NCBI GenBank assembly: GCA_026193755.1
Contig: JAPHUI010000248.1
Coordinates: 1 to 8,874 of the forward strand
Direction: 5' to 3'
From: Ignavibacteriaceae bacterium
GTDB lineage: Bacteria; Bacteroidota; Ignavibacteria; Ignavibacteriales; Ignavibacteriaceae
DNA length: 8,874 nucleotides
The notes under the pieces are model-generated. The model had not been told where the DNA came from. It saw nothing but the letters and a program-made list of their open reading frames with translations, and ran no database searches. Positions 1 to 6,489 of the stretch are shown here, in pieces (positions within the stretch are counted from its first letter, which is position 1; every line of letters starts with the position of its first letter). The position numbers and the translations under genes were made by a program.

Positions 1-347
1 AATGAATACCATCGGTAACCCGTTCCTATTCTGTGCTTGATACCAGCCAAATACATTATAAGTGAAATTTTTAGAGTTGGATTAACAACGACACAGGTAT
101 CAAAACCTTTGGCTTTAATTTTTTTAAGATTTTCTTTGAAGAGAATTTCACTATTCAATTCATCAGCAATAATAACTTCATCTATAAAAGGATTACTATC
201 AAGAAGAGGGCTTGTGTATTCCCGGAGGAAGTACGCTACCACACAAGAAGGATATTTTTGTTTAATAAGTTCAGCGAGGGGCAAAGACAGCACAACATCT
301 CCGATTCTATCAGTACGAACTATGAGTATTTTTTGCGGTGAAATCAT
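1..347 (-). CDS. Glycosyltransferase family 9 (LPS heptosyltransferase-like), N-terminal part
   Basis: This gene is cut by the left window edge; 115 codons are visible. The N-terminus reads MISPQKILIVRTDRIGDVV, followed by LSLPLAELIKQKYP. This is the usual opening of GT9 enzymes (ADP-heptose:LPS heptosyltransferases such as WaaC/WaaF): a first beta strand, an R-x-D-R-I-G-D-hydrophobic turn, then the first helix. A later VVVNPT...GIKHRIGTGYRW stretch also fits the N-terminal Rossmann domain of the family. The donor-binding C-terminal half lies outside the window, so donor and acceptor cannot be named. By family knowledge these enzymes work on the cytoplasmic face of the inner membrane, adding sugars to the LPS core. 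The ATG overlaps the stop of the upstream DNA glycosylase gene as ATGA, which suggests translational coupling, and no Shine-Dalgarno is visible. An opposite-strand frame at 37-378 is its shadow. Confidence 0.85.
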   Translation of the reverse strand, partial: MISPQKILIVRTDRIGDVVLSLPLAELIKQKYPSCVVAYFLREYTSPLLDSNPFIDEVIIADELNSEILFKENLKKIKAKGFDTCVVVNPTLKISLIMYLAGIKHRIGTGYRWYS

Positions 348-958
348 TTACGCGATAAATATGGATTATTTTTTATAAAAAACCGCCATGGCAAATCTGT
401 TGACCGTGTTATTCCAATTCTTGTAGAAACACCCGTTTCCTTGTTTGGAATATTTTTGTTATCCAATATAAAAATTTCTTTGCCGGTAAGATCAATTCCA
501 GAGTGTGACCTATCAATTCCGAAAGCTTTGCATAACTTGCCGGGTCCACTCGTTAAATTATAAATTTCTCTATCGTTTTTGAGCTTTCTTCCAAAACGGT
601 TTTTAATCATCCGGTCAATTCCCGAAACAGGTTCTATCGCACGAATTAAAACTGCCGTGCCCTGTCCTTTTTTACCTGTAACAACATTACAGCAATGATG
701 TGCACCATAGGTAAAATAGACATAGAGGTAACCACCCTCTTCAAACATAATTTTATTCCTGTTAGTGATACCACCGTAAGAATGAGCCGCCTGATCGAAA
801 TCTCCGTGGTATGCTTCCAGTTCTACAATTTTTCCAGTGAGAGTTTTACTCTTTTCAGATTTTACTAATATTTTACCTAACAAGTCCCTGGCAACTTTAA
901 GCACTTCCCTCTGGTAAAAGTTTTTCTTTAATTTTTTATTTAAAAGCATATCATTCAT
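344..958 (-). CDS. 3-methyladenine (alkyladenine) DNA glycosylase, AAG/MPG family
   Basis: The 204-aa product belongs to the mammalian-type alkyladenine glycosylase family (Pfam MPG), which cuts N3-alkylated and some deaminated purines from DNA to start base excision repair. Key residues align by eye with human AAG. GKIVELEAY carries E48, the general base (human E125), and Y50 (Y127). AAHS holds H59 (H136). YLYVYFTYG holds Y81 and Y84, matching the stacking and intercalating tyrosines Y159 and Y162. CCN gives N91 (N169). The C-terminal TSGPGKLCKAFGI and ISTRIGIT-like parts (here VSTRIGITRSTDLPWRF) are also typical. Length is normal for a bacterial member, and nothing appears missing. The ATG at 958 has no clear ribosome site; Met4 is an in-frame alternative. 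The gene follows the TPR gene by 43 nt and overlaps the GT9 gene by 4 nt, so it looks co-transcribed with envelope genes although its role is DNA repair. Confidence 0.95.
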   Translation of the reverse strand: MNDMLLNKKLKKNFYQREVLKVARDLLGKILVKSEKSKTLTGKIVELEAYHGDFDQAAHSYGGITNRNKIMFEEGGYLYVYFTYGAHHCCNVVTGKKGQGTAVLIRAIEPVSGIDRMIKNRFGRKLKNDREIYNLTSGPGKLCKAFGIDRSHSGIDLTGKEIFILDNKNIPNKETGVSTRIGITRSTDLPWRFFIKNNPYLSRK

Positions 959-1001
959 AGGAAATGAAAATAGTCGGAGGATAGTACATTAAACAAGAGT
1001 C

Positions 1002-1682
1002 TTAATTTGATTTTAATTCTGCGATCTTTGCCAGGTAATATTCTCTCTTCTCAGGTTTACGATCGATTAATAATTCAAATATTTTTATTGCTTCACTCTT
1101 CTCCCCCTGAGAGAGGTATATATTTGCTAGAGTTTCTGAAGCAAGCTTACTTTTATCCGGCGAATGTGAATTCTGATTTGTTTCGGGAATAAAATCATCA
1201 TCTTTTTTCTCAATCCTCGCATTCATTACCTCCCTGGCAAGTTGATCCAGCCGATCATCAACTGATTGCGATTTATCGGTTGATTTTTCATTAGTTTTCG
1301 TATAATCCTCTTTTTCAACCGAAGTATTTATAAAAATACTTCCTCTTGAAGAATCAAATGGTGATACAGGTTTATCGTTTATATCGTTTAATTTAAATTC
1401 ATTTTTATAATAGGAATAAGTCCGGTTGGAATCAAGTAACTCACTCGCTTGTTTAAAGTACAAATCCGCTGCATCAAAATTTCCCAGCATTGAATTAGCT
1501 TTTCCAATCAAAATAAAAGCTAACGGGTGTTCAGGAAAAATCTTTAATCCCTCTTCAAGTATAAGGAGGGCTTTTTGAAAATTATTTTCGGTAAGATAAA
1601 AATCAGCAATTTTCAGAAACAAAGGAGAAGTATTATCCCGATCGTATAAAACTTTTATTTTGGCAATTAAATTATCATCCAC
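1002..1682 (-). CDS. Tetratricopeptide repeat protein
   Basis: This is a 226-aa protein of unknown specific role. Residues about 18-85 form two TPR helix pairs (SPLFLKIADFYLTENNFQKAL, then AFILIGKANSMLGNFDAA). A polar, low-complexity middle of about 90-170, rich in K, D, S and E, is probably disordered. Residues about 177-222 form another TPR (ETLANIYLSQGEKSEAIKIF followed by a second helix ending in YYLAKIAEL). This last block resembles the C-terminal TPR common in Bacteroidetes-type proteins. No signal peptide is seen, so it is probably cytoplasmic and a protein-protein adaptor. The start is GTG at 1682: an ATG four bases further in is out of frame, and an in-frame stop at 1704-1706 lies just upstream. 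The gap from the GT2 stop is 17 nt, so it may serve the glycosyltransferase, but that is inference from position only. Confidence 0.8.
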   Translation of the reverse strand: MDDNLIAKIKVLYDRDNTSPLFLKIADFYLTENNFQKALLILEEGLKIFPEHPLAFILIGKANSMLGNFDAADLYFKQASELLDSNRTYSYYKNEFKLNDINDKPVSPFDSSRGSIFINTSVEKEDYTKTNEKSTDKSQSVDDRLDQLAREVMNARIEKKDDDFIPETNQNSHSPDKSKLASETLANIYLSQGEKSEAIKIFELLIDRKPEKREYYLAKIAELKSN

Positions 1683-1699
1683 GATCCGGGCACAGTCAT

Positions 1700-3157
1700 T
1701 TATTTAAAGCTTTTTGCGAAAGCATGTTTGATCGAAGTGATGGATACAAAAGAAAATCCAATAAAAAATAAAAGCTGAAACGGAAGAGTTGCCAACTCCA
1801 TAAAGTATATGCTTGAAACAACACCAATAAGGCAATAGAACGCCATTATCAATTCTACAATAACAGCAAATCCTATTTTTTTATCTGAGTATTTTTTCCC
1901 AACCCAGGTATCTTTCTCAGAGACTAATTTAAATTTTGGTGTTCTCACAAACTCACTCTTTCTGTTTAATAGTCCTTCAAAAACGGCACGTGAATTATTA
2001 AGAGCAAAACCCATACTTCCTGCCATAAAAAGCGGGAAGAGAACAATTCTTTTACGCCAGTCTGGATGAATATCTTTTTGAGAATATAAGTAAAAGAGAA
2101 AAGAACTGATGAATGCCAAAACAAATATGGACATAAAAGCAAAATAAACTTCGTGACCCCCACTATTTTTTACAAAGATGAGAGGTACATTTAAAATCGC
2201 TGCAAGCAGAATAAAAGGAAATACAATATTGTTGGTTAGATGGAATGAGCTGTAAAGTTTTAATCTTAAAGGAATATCTGATCTCCAAACCAGCGGCAGA
2301 ATTTTTTTAGCAGTTTCAATAGCACCTTTTGTCCACCTGAACTGCTGAGATTTGAGCGCATTAATTTCTGAAGGGAGTTCTGCAGGCGAGGTAAAATCTT
2401 TTAGAAAGACAAACTTCCAACCGTTTAATTGAGCCCTGTAGCTAAGGTCCAGATCTTCAGTCAAAGTATCGGCATGCCAGTTGCCTGCATCTTCGATGCA
2501 GGATTTTCGCCAGACTCCTCCTGTACCATTAAAATTTATAAAGAAACCAGCTTTATTGCGAACAGTTTGCTCAATAACAAAATGTCCGTCCAGTGCAAGT
2601 GCCTGTGCCCTGGTAATTAGTGAATGATCTCCGTTAAGATGTTCCCAGCGTGTTTGAACCATTCCTACTTTTTCGTCAGCAAAAAACTTCAAAGTTTTAT
2701 TAAGAAAATCCGAATGAGGAATGAAATCAGCATCGAATATAGCTAAATATTCACCTGAGGCAGTTTTTAATCCTTCCTTAAGAGCTCCGGCTTTAAATCC
2801 TTCTCGACTATCCCTTCGAATATGTTTAATATTAAAACCTTCCTGCTTCTTTTTTTCTACAACTTTTGAAACAACACCTATTGTTTCATCAGTTGAATCA
2901 TCAAGTACCTGAATCTCCATTTTCTCTTTGGGGTAATCAATTTCACAAACTCTGTCAATCAATCTTTCGACTACATAAAGTTCGTTATATAGTGGCAACT
3001 GAATGGTAACCAAAGGCTTTTCATTGAATTCCTTAGTCGGATTGAAATTAACATCCTTATATTTTCGGTGATAGTAAAGCAGAACGAAACCATGAAGTCC
3101 AAAAATGAAAAGAATAGACAGCGAAATAAAGTAACTTATTAAAACTATAGTATCCAT
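1700..3157 (-). CDS. Membrane-bound processive glycosyltransferase family 2 (cellulose-synthase / CslA-like)
   Basis: The product is 485 aa. A TM segment (about residues 4-28) is followed by a GT2 catalytic domain (about 48-290) and at least four more TM segments (about 308-330, 337-358, 371-388, 427-475). All processive-GT2 signatures are present: DDSTD (86-90), the DxD motif FDADF (141-145), TED with its catalytic Asp (233-235) and QQFRW (271-275). By family knowledge such enzymes polymerise beta-linked sugars from a nucleotide sugar and extrude the chain across the inner membrane. The text is notably close to plant CslA glucomannan synthases (LDDSTDxTI, AGALKEG, FNGTGGVWR, LNGWKF). The product cannot be told from sequence. 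I chose the ATG at 3157 because AAAGGG lies 7 nt upstream. The longer frame to 3196 would overlap lptE and adds a basic, non-membrane start. No PilZ domain is present. Confidence 0.88.
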   Translation of the reverse strand: MDTIVLISYFISLSILFIFGLHGFVLLYYHRKYKDVNFNPTKEFNEKPLVTIQLPLYNELYVVERLIDRVCEIDYPKEKMEIQVLDDSTDETIGVVSKVVEKKKQEGFNIKHIRRDSREGFKAGALKEGLKTASGEYLAIFDADFIPHSDFLNKTLKFFADEKVGMVQTRWEHLNGDHSLITRAQALALDGHFVIEQTVRNKAGFFINFNGTGGVWRKSCIEDAGNWHADTLTEDLDLSYRAQLNGWKFVFLKDFTSPAELPSEINALKSQQFRWTKGAIETAKKILPLVWRSDIPLRLKLYSSFHLTNNIVFPFILLAAILNVPLIFVKNSGGHEVYFAFMSIFVLAFISSFLFYLYSQKDIHPDWRKRIVLFPLFMAGSMGFALNNSRAVFEGLLNRKSEFVRTPKFKLVSEKDTWVGKKYSDKKIGFAVIVELIMAFYCLIGVVSSIYFMELATLPFQLLFFIGFSFVSITSIKHAFAKSFK

Positions 3158-3164
3158 AAAATTT

Positions 3165-3170
3165 CCCTTT
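3165..3170 (-). promoter_or_regulatory. Shine-Dalgarno-like site that sets the GT2 start
   Basis: On the minus strand AAAGGG sits 7 nt before the ATG at 3157, within the 16-nt gap after the lptE stop. It is the only convincing purine-rich ribosome site in this gene run and it decides between the two possible GT2 starts. Confidence 0.55.
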
Positions 3171-3173
3171 TTT

Positions 3174-3719
3174 TTACCAGCCCGAAACCACAGCAAGTAA
3201 AATATCTTCTGATATTTTATCTACAGCAGTTGCTATTGCGACCTCCCTGTCGTTAGTTGCTTCACCGGGGACATAATCGCCGTAGTTATTAAAACTATTT
3301 TCAAAAATTGTTTTTTTCTTGACAAGATCTCTATAAATCACCTTTACGTTTATTGTCAAACGTCTTGATGAAATTTGTTCACCTGCACTTACTATGGCAG
3401 GTGCATCAGTAACAGAAGTAATTACACATTCTAATGTTGCATCTGCTTTTGATATTTCAGCTACCTGAAGAGAATTGTCATTTATAAATTTCTGAATTAA
3501 GTTATCTGTAAGCAGTTCTCTTATTCCCGGTATAGCTGCCGGACTTTTATCATCAGCAATAGGAATTGAAATCGTCTTTAAGTGTTCGGGAACGGAAGCA
3601 CCGGTAAAAGAATATGTACCGCATCCAAAATTACTCAACGCACCAGTAACGAACAACAGAAACAGCACCAGTGAGTGCAGAAACCCAGCTTTATATTTGT
3701 TTAATTTATACAAGATCAT
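3174..3719 (-). CDS. lptE: LptE-like LPS-assembly outer-membrane lipoprotein
   Basis: The 181-aa product fits the LptE family (Pfam PF04390), the lipoprotein plug of the LptD outer-membrane LPS translocon. An N-terminal hydrophobic segment (about 13-29) ends in NFGCGTYSF. Cys33 is the likely lipidated residue, although the lipobox is imperfect (Asn at -3, Phe at -2). The order GC-x-YSFTG, then PEHLKTISIPIADD, then ELLTDNLIQKFINDNSLQV is the familiar LptE pattern: a Cys-Gly-x-Tyr-Ser-Phe start, a strand of the IxIPxxxN type, then a long helix. A later strand block, about 92-150, includes RRLTINVKVIYRD. Length is usual for the family. The ATG overlaps the stop of the sigma-54 activator gene as ATGA, so translation is probably coupled. 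A GAAGA directly in front of the ATG is too close to be a good ribosome site. Other secreted lipoproteins can look similar, but the gene order supports LptE. Confidence 0.83.
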   Translation of the reverse strand: MILYKLNKYKAGFLHSLVLFLLFVTGALSNFGCGTYSFTGASVPEHLKTISIPIADDKSPAAIPGIRELLTDNLIQKFINDNSLQVAEISKADATLECVITSVTDAPAIVSAGEQISSRRLTINVKVIYRDLVKKKTIFENSFNNYGDYVPGEATNDREVAIATAVDKISEDILLAVVSGW

Positions 3720-4825
3720 TCTTCAACTAAATCGTATTGTTTAATCTTCCTGTAGAGCGTTCTTTCAGAGATATTAAGCAATTTTGAAGCTTTCCTTTTA
3801 TTACCTCTTGTTTTATCAAGAGCGGCCTTTATTGTCTCTTTTTCGAGTTCGTCGAGAGAATATTGATTTTTCTTGGGTTCTTCAGGCTTTACAAAGCTTT
3901 CTCTTCCAGTTTGAATAACCAAGTCTTTAAGTTCAATTAAATCTTTCTTTATCTCAAACAGGGCTCTATAAAGAATCTCCCTATCCGCATCCTCAGGAGT
4001 TTTTCTTAAAAACACAGGAAGATTTCTATTCTGGTATGGGTTTTCTTTCTGCACAAACAACTGCGAAAAAGAATCCACATCCAACACTCCGTTTCTGTTT
4101 AGAGCTGTTGCAGTTTCTACAGCATTTTTTAATTCACGTACATTACCTGGCCAATCATAATCCACAAGCAAATCCATCGCTTCCGGCTTGATATGCGGCA
4201 AATCAATTTTGTTTACAGCTGCATATCCTTCGAGAAAGTAATTAACCAATAACTCGATATCCTCTTTTCGTTTACGAAGAGGGGGAATACTCAAAGTTAC
4301 TGCTTTCAACCTGAAGTAGAGATCCTCCCTGAATTTCCTGCTGTTAACTTCTTCCTGCAAATCTTTATTGGTTGCAGTAATTATCCTCACATCAACTTTA
4401 GTTACCGTCTCAGCACCAATTTTCATAAACTCCTGAAATTCAATTGCTCTTAAAAGTTTAACCTGTGTGGTAAGAGGCATTTCAGCAATCTCATCAAGGA
4501 ACAAAGTTCCACCGTCGGCAATTTCAAAATATCCTTTTCTACTTTCCACCGCTCCTGTGAAAGATCCTCTCTTATGACCGAAAAGTTCGCTCTCCAAAAT
4601 TCCTTCAGGTATGGCGCCGCAGTTAACACTTATAAGTTCTTTGCCCGCTCTTTTGCTTGAGTTGTGAATAGCTCTTGCAAAAACTTCCTTACCCACACCA
4701 CTTTCACCATAAATAAGAATAGTGATATCAGTAGATGAGACTTGAAGCACGATATCTACAAGGTCATTAATTTCACTGGATCGTCCGACAATACCATTTA
4801 TCTTTTTAAATTCTTCTCTGTTCAC
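3716..4825 (-). CDS. Receiver-less sigma-54 activator (AAA+ domain, Fis-type HTH)
   Basis: The 369-aa product is a bacterial enhancer-binding protein that uses ATP hydrolysis to open sigma-54 promoters. The AAA+ domain starts almost at the N-terminus (GIVGRSSEI, 11-20). It carries Walker A GESGVGKE (40-47), the sigma-54 contact loop as GSFTGA (87-92, Ser for the usual Ala), Walker B GGTLFLDE (105-112), the sensor region FREDLYFRL (165-173) and sensor II WPGNVREL (225-232). A helical linker of about 265-307 follows, then a Fis-type helix-turn-helix (about 325-367, ending in SERTLYRKIKQY). There is no receiver, PAS or GAF domain, so activity is probably set by expression level or a partner protein. 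The start is GTG at 4825: an in-frame TAA is directly upstream and no Met lies near downstream. It follows a 106-nt gap, the largest in the run, and overlaps lptE by 4 nt. Its targets are unknown. Confidence 0.93.
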   Translation of the reverse strand: MNREEFKKINGIVGRSSEINDLVDIVLQVSSTDITILIYGESGVGKEVFARAIHNSSKRAGKELISVNCGAIPEGILESELFGHKRGSFTGAVESRKGYFEIADGGTLFLDEIAEMPLTTQVKLLRAIEFQEFMKIGAETVTKVDVRIITATNKDLQEEVNSRKFREDLYFRLKAVTLSIPPLRKRKEDIELLVNYFLEGYAAVNKIDLPHIKPEAMDLLVDYDWPGNVRELKNAVETATALNRNGVLDVDSFSQLFVQKENPYQNRNLPVFLRKTPEDADREILYRALFEIKKDLIELKDLVIQTGRESFVKPEEPKKNQYSLDELEKETIKAALDKTRGNKRKASKLLNISERTLYRKIKQYDLVEE

Positions 4826-4866
4826 TTACAAATGATTTTTATTAGAATGACAATATGACGTATGAA

Positions 4867-4874
4867 CAAAAATA
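4867..4874 (-). promoter_or_regulatory. Possible Bacteroidetes-type -7 box ahead of the sigma-54 activator gene
   Basis: Minus-strand TATTTTTG fits the TAnnTTTG element, about 41 nt before the GTG start and inside the 106-nt gap after the MBL gene. No TTG lies at the expected 17-23 nt upstream, and the gap is very AT-rich, so chance is a serious alternative. If real, it would give the activator-lptE-GT2 block its own transcript. Confidence 0.2.
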
Positions 4875-4931
4875 AAGATTCAAAAACTTATATTAAACAG
4901 AATTATTCATATATAAAAAGTTATAAAACAG

Positions 4932-5705
4932 CTAAAAATCAAATGATATGTTATCTACAGCTAAAATGACTTTTTCTTTGAGTGCATTCGGTAGGTTTGC
5001 CATAATTTCACTTAGTGCAGGAATGTCCTCATCTGCATAATGTGTTAAATAAGTCATATCAGGTTTGATGCTTTTGATTTTTTCCAGCAGAATTAGTGGA
5101 GATATGTGAGTGACTTCACTGATAAACAAATCGGGTACAATTTCACTGAATAATAAGAGATCTTCTTCTGCCCCGATATCAGAAGTATATATTATTTTTT
5201 TACTATCTGACTCAAAAAGAAAACTTGCGCAATACAAACTCAGAGAAGAATATTTATTTTGATACTTCTCAAGATTATGCAGATGTGAATTCTTTTTTGC
5301 AATGAATAAAAACTTTTCTGTAATGTTGAATCGTTCATCATCGTTGAAGCCTTTGTAATTAATTTCGAATCCCATTTTTTCGGGTAGAAGATAGGAATGA
5401 ATTATAAAGTATTCGACAACCTCAACAAGACTTTTGTGAATAAAAATTTCTAGTGGTTTATTTCTATTCATCATCTTTATCTGTACAATCAATGCAGGTA
5501 AACCTGAAAAATGATCTGGATGGAGATGTGTAAAGAGAATACCGTTTATCGAATTAAAATTTATTCTGTTATTTATTAAAGTGCGTGATATTCCATCTCC
5601 GGCATCAATCAATAAATTATATTTTTCTAAAGAAAATAATATTGAAGAATGATATCGTTTTAATGAAGTCTTACCGGAACTTGTACCAAGAAAAGTAATT
5701 TTCAC
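4932..5705 (-). CDS. Metallo-beta-lactamase-fold hydrolase, tRNase Z-like
   Basis: This is a 257-aa MBL-fold enzyme. The opening KITFLGTSSG and the THLHPDHFSGLP motif are those of the RNase Z / ElaC group. The set of two-zinc ligands looks complete: H60, H62, D64 and H65 in HLHPDH, H141 (SHLH), D176 in YTSDIG, and H222 in LTHYADED. RNase Z removes tRNA 3' trailers. This protein is shorter than classical RNase Z (about 300 aa) and I see no Gly/Pro-rich flexible arm for binding the tRNA elbow, so it may be a different phosphodiesterase of the same fold. No signal peptide, so cytoplasmic. The start is GTG at 5705, 2 nt after the stop of the SPOR gene. The next Met is at residue 78, after the metal motif, and cannot be the start. 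Placement near miaB fits a tRNA-related job, but does not prove it. Confidence 0.82.
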   Translation of the reverse strand: MKITFLGTSSGKTSLKRYHSSILFSLEKYNLLIDAGDGISRTLINNRINFNSINGILFTHLHPDHFSGLPALIVQIKMMNRNKPLEIFIHKSLVEVVEYFIIHSYLLPEKMGFEINYKGFNDDERFNITEKFLFIAKKNSHLHNLEKYQNKYSSLSLYCASFLFESDSKKIIYTSDIGAEEDLLLFSEIVPDLFISEVTHISPLILLEKIKSIKPDMTYLTHYADEDIPALSEIMANLPNALKEKVILAVDNISFDF

Positions 5706-5707
5706 GA

Positions 5708-6436
5708 CTACTTAGTGGGAATTGGAACTATACTTCCATTCAATTTGAACCGGGAATTTACAACCTGAAGAAAATTTTCAGCATCTTCATATTTCATAAA
5801 CTTACCTGCATAAACTACATGAAAAGTAGTACCACCAACTGTTTTTTCTCCTAACCGGCTGTATATCCCTGCATTTTCAAATTCACTTACGAGATTATTT
5901 GCATTCTCTAAATTTGTGAATGCACCTGCCTGAATAGTAAACTTATACACTTCTTCAGGTACTGATTTATTTTCTTCTTTCGCGTTTGACTTTTCTTCTT
6001 TTTCAGTGTTTTCAAGTGCTGAAAGATTTTGATCAGCAATATTAATGTAAGGTGATTCGGGATAAGATTCTTTTAACTGTTTTAATTTTTCCCTTGCAGT
6101 ATCATAAAGGCCGAGAGCGTAATAGTACGAAAAAATTCTATAGAGAGCAGCATCAGCATATTTACTTTTGGGATAGTTGTCAACTATATTTTGGTAAATA
6201 ACAACTGCCTCCTGTCCGTTCTCCTTTAATACTGCATCAAGAAACATTACAGATGGATCGTCAGGATATTTTTCTTTTAAATCAACAAGTGCGTCTTTAG
6301 CTTGACCAACATTGCCATTCTCTATTGCTTTTAGGTAAGGTACTATGTCAACTTCCTGCGGATGTAGTTCCCCGATAATCAAAAAAAGATTTAAGAATAA
6401 TAGGAGAGAGAAATAATTTAAGTTAAGCTTTAGCAT
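5708..6436 (-). CDS. Exported TPR and SPOR domain protein
   Basis: The 242-aa product has a hydrophobic N-terminus (about 6-23, FSLLLFLNLFLIIG) that looks like a signal peptide; the cleavage site is unclear and there is no lipobox Cys. Residues about 30-142 form TPR-like helix pairs of the BamD/YbgF kind (ENGNVGQAKDALVDLKEKYPDD; SKYADAALYRIFSYYYALGLYDTA; ESPYINIADQNL). A charged linker, about 143-160 and rich in E, K and N, leads to a SPOR domain (about 164-238: KFTIQAGAFTNLENANNL ... FHVVYAGKFMKYEDAENFL). SPOR domains bind peptidoglycan stripped of stem peptides, often at division sites, so a periplasmic role in cell-wall or envelope organisation is likely. The gene lies 41 nt after miaB, with a palindrome and a promoter-like sequence in between, and 2 nt before the MBL gene. 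The precise function is unknown. Confidence 0.87.
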   Translation of the reverse strand: MLKLNLNYFSLLLFLNLFLIIGELHPQEVDIVPYLKAIENGNVGQAKDALVDLKEKYPDDPSVMFLDAVLKENGQEAVVIYQNIVDNYPKSKYADAALYRIFSYYYALGLYDTAREKLKQLKESYPESPYINIADQNLSALENTEKEEKSNAKEENKSVPEEVYKFTIQAGAFTNLENANNLVSEFENAGIYSRLGEKTVGGTTFHVVYAGKFMKYEDAENFLQVVNSRFKLNGSIVPIPTK

Positions 6437-6443
6437 TTTATTG

Positions 6444-6457
6444 CCGGTAATTACCGG
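6444..6457. repeat. Perfect 14-bp palindrome, candidate operator
   Basis: CCGGTAATTACCGG reads the same on both strands with no spacer. It lies between the miaB stop and the ATG of the SPOR gene, 7 nt before that ATG and 2 nt after a TATAAT-like box. A spacer-free dyad is a poor RNA hairpin, so a dimeric repressor site is the better reading. A palindrome of this length is expected about once by chance in two windows of this size. The intergenic position is what makes it notable. Confidence 0.45.
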
Positions 6458-6459
6458 AA

Positions 6460-6489
6460 ATTATAAATTAAGAAAAATCATCCTGTTAA
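6460..6489 (-). promoter_or_regulatory. Candidate sigma-70-type promoter inside the miaB 3' end
   Basis: On the minus strand TTAACA (6484-6489) and TATAAT (6460-6465) are separated by 18 nt. The predicted start of transcription falls inside the adjoining palindrome, giving a leader of about 16 nt to the SPOR gene. AT-richness makes TATAAT common, and Bacteroidetes-like sigma factors prefer other boxes, so this is tentative. Confidence 0.3.

Noticed and set aside
37..378. Plus-strand open frame of 113 codons
   Set aside because: It is antisense to the GT9 reading frame, which has clear family motifs and an ATGA link to its upstream gene. The plus-strand translation shows no recognisable domain.
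3158..3196. Longer GT2 start adding 13 residues
   Set aside because: It would overlap lptE by 23 nt, puts a basic, non-membrane stretch before the TM helix and lacks a ribosome site. The ATG at 3157 has AAAGGG at 7 nt.
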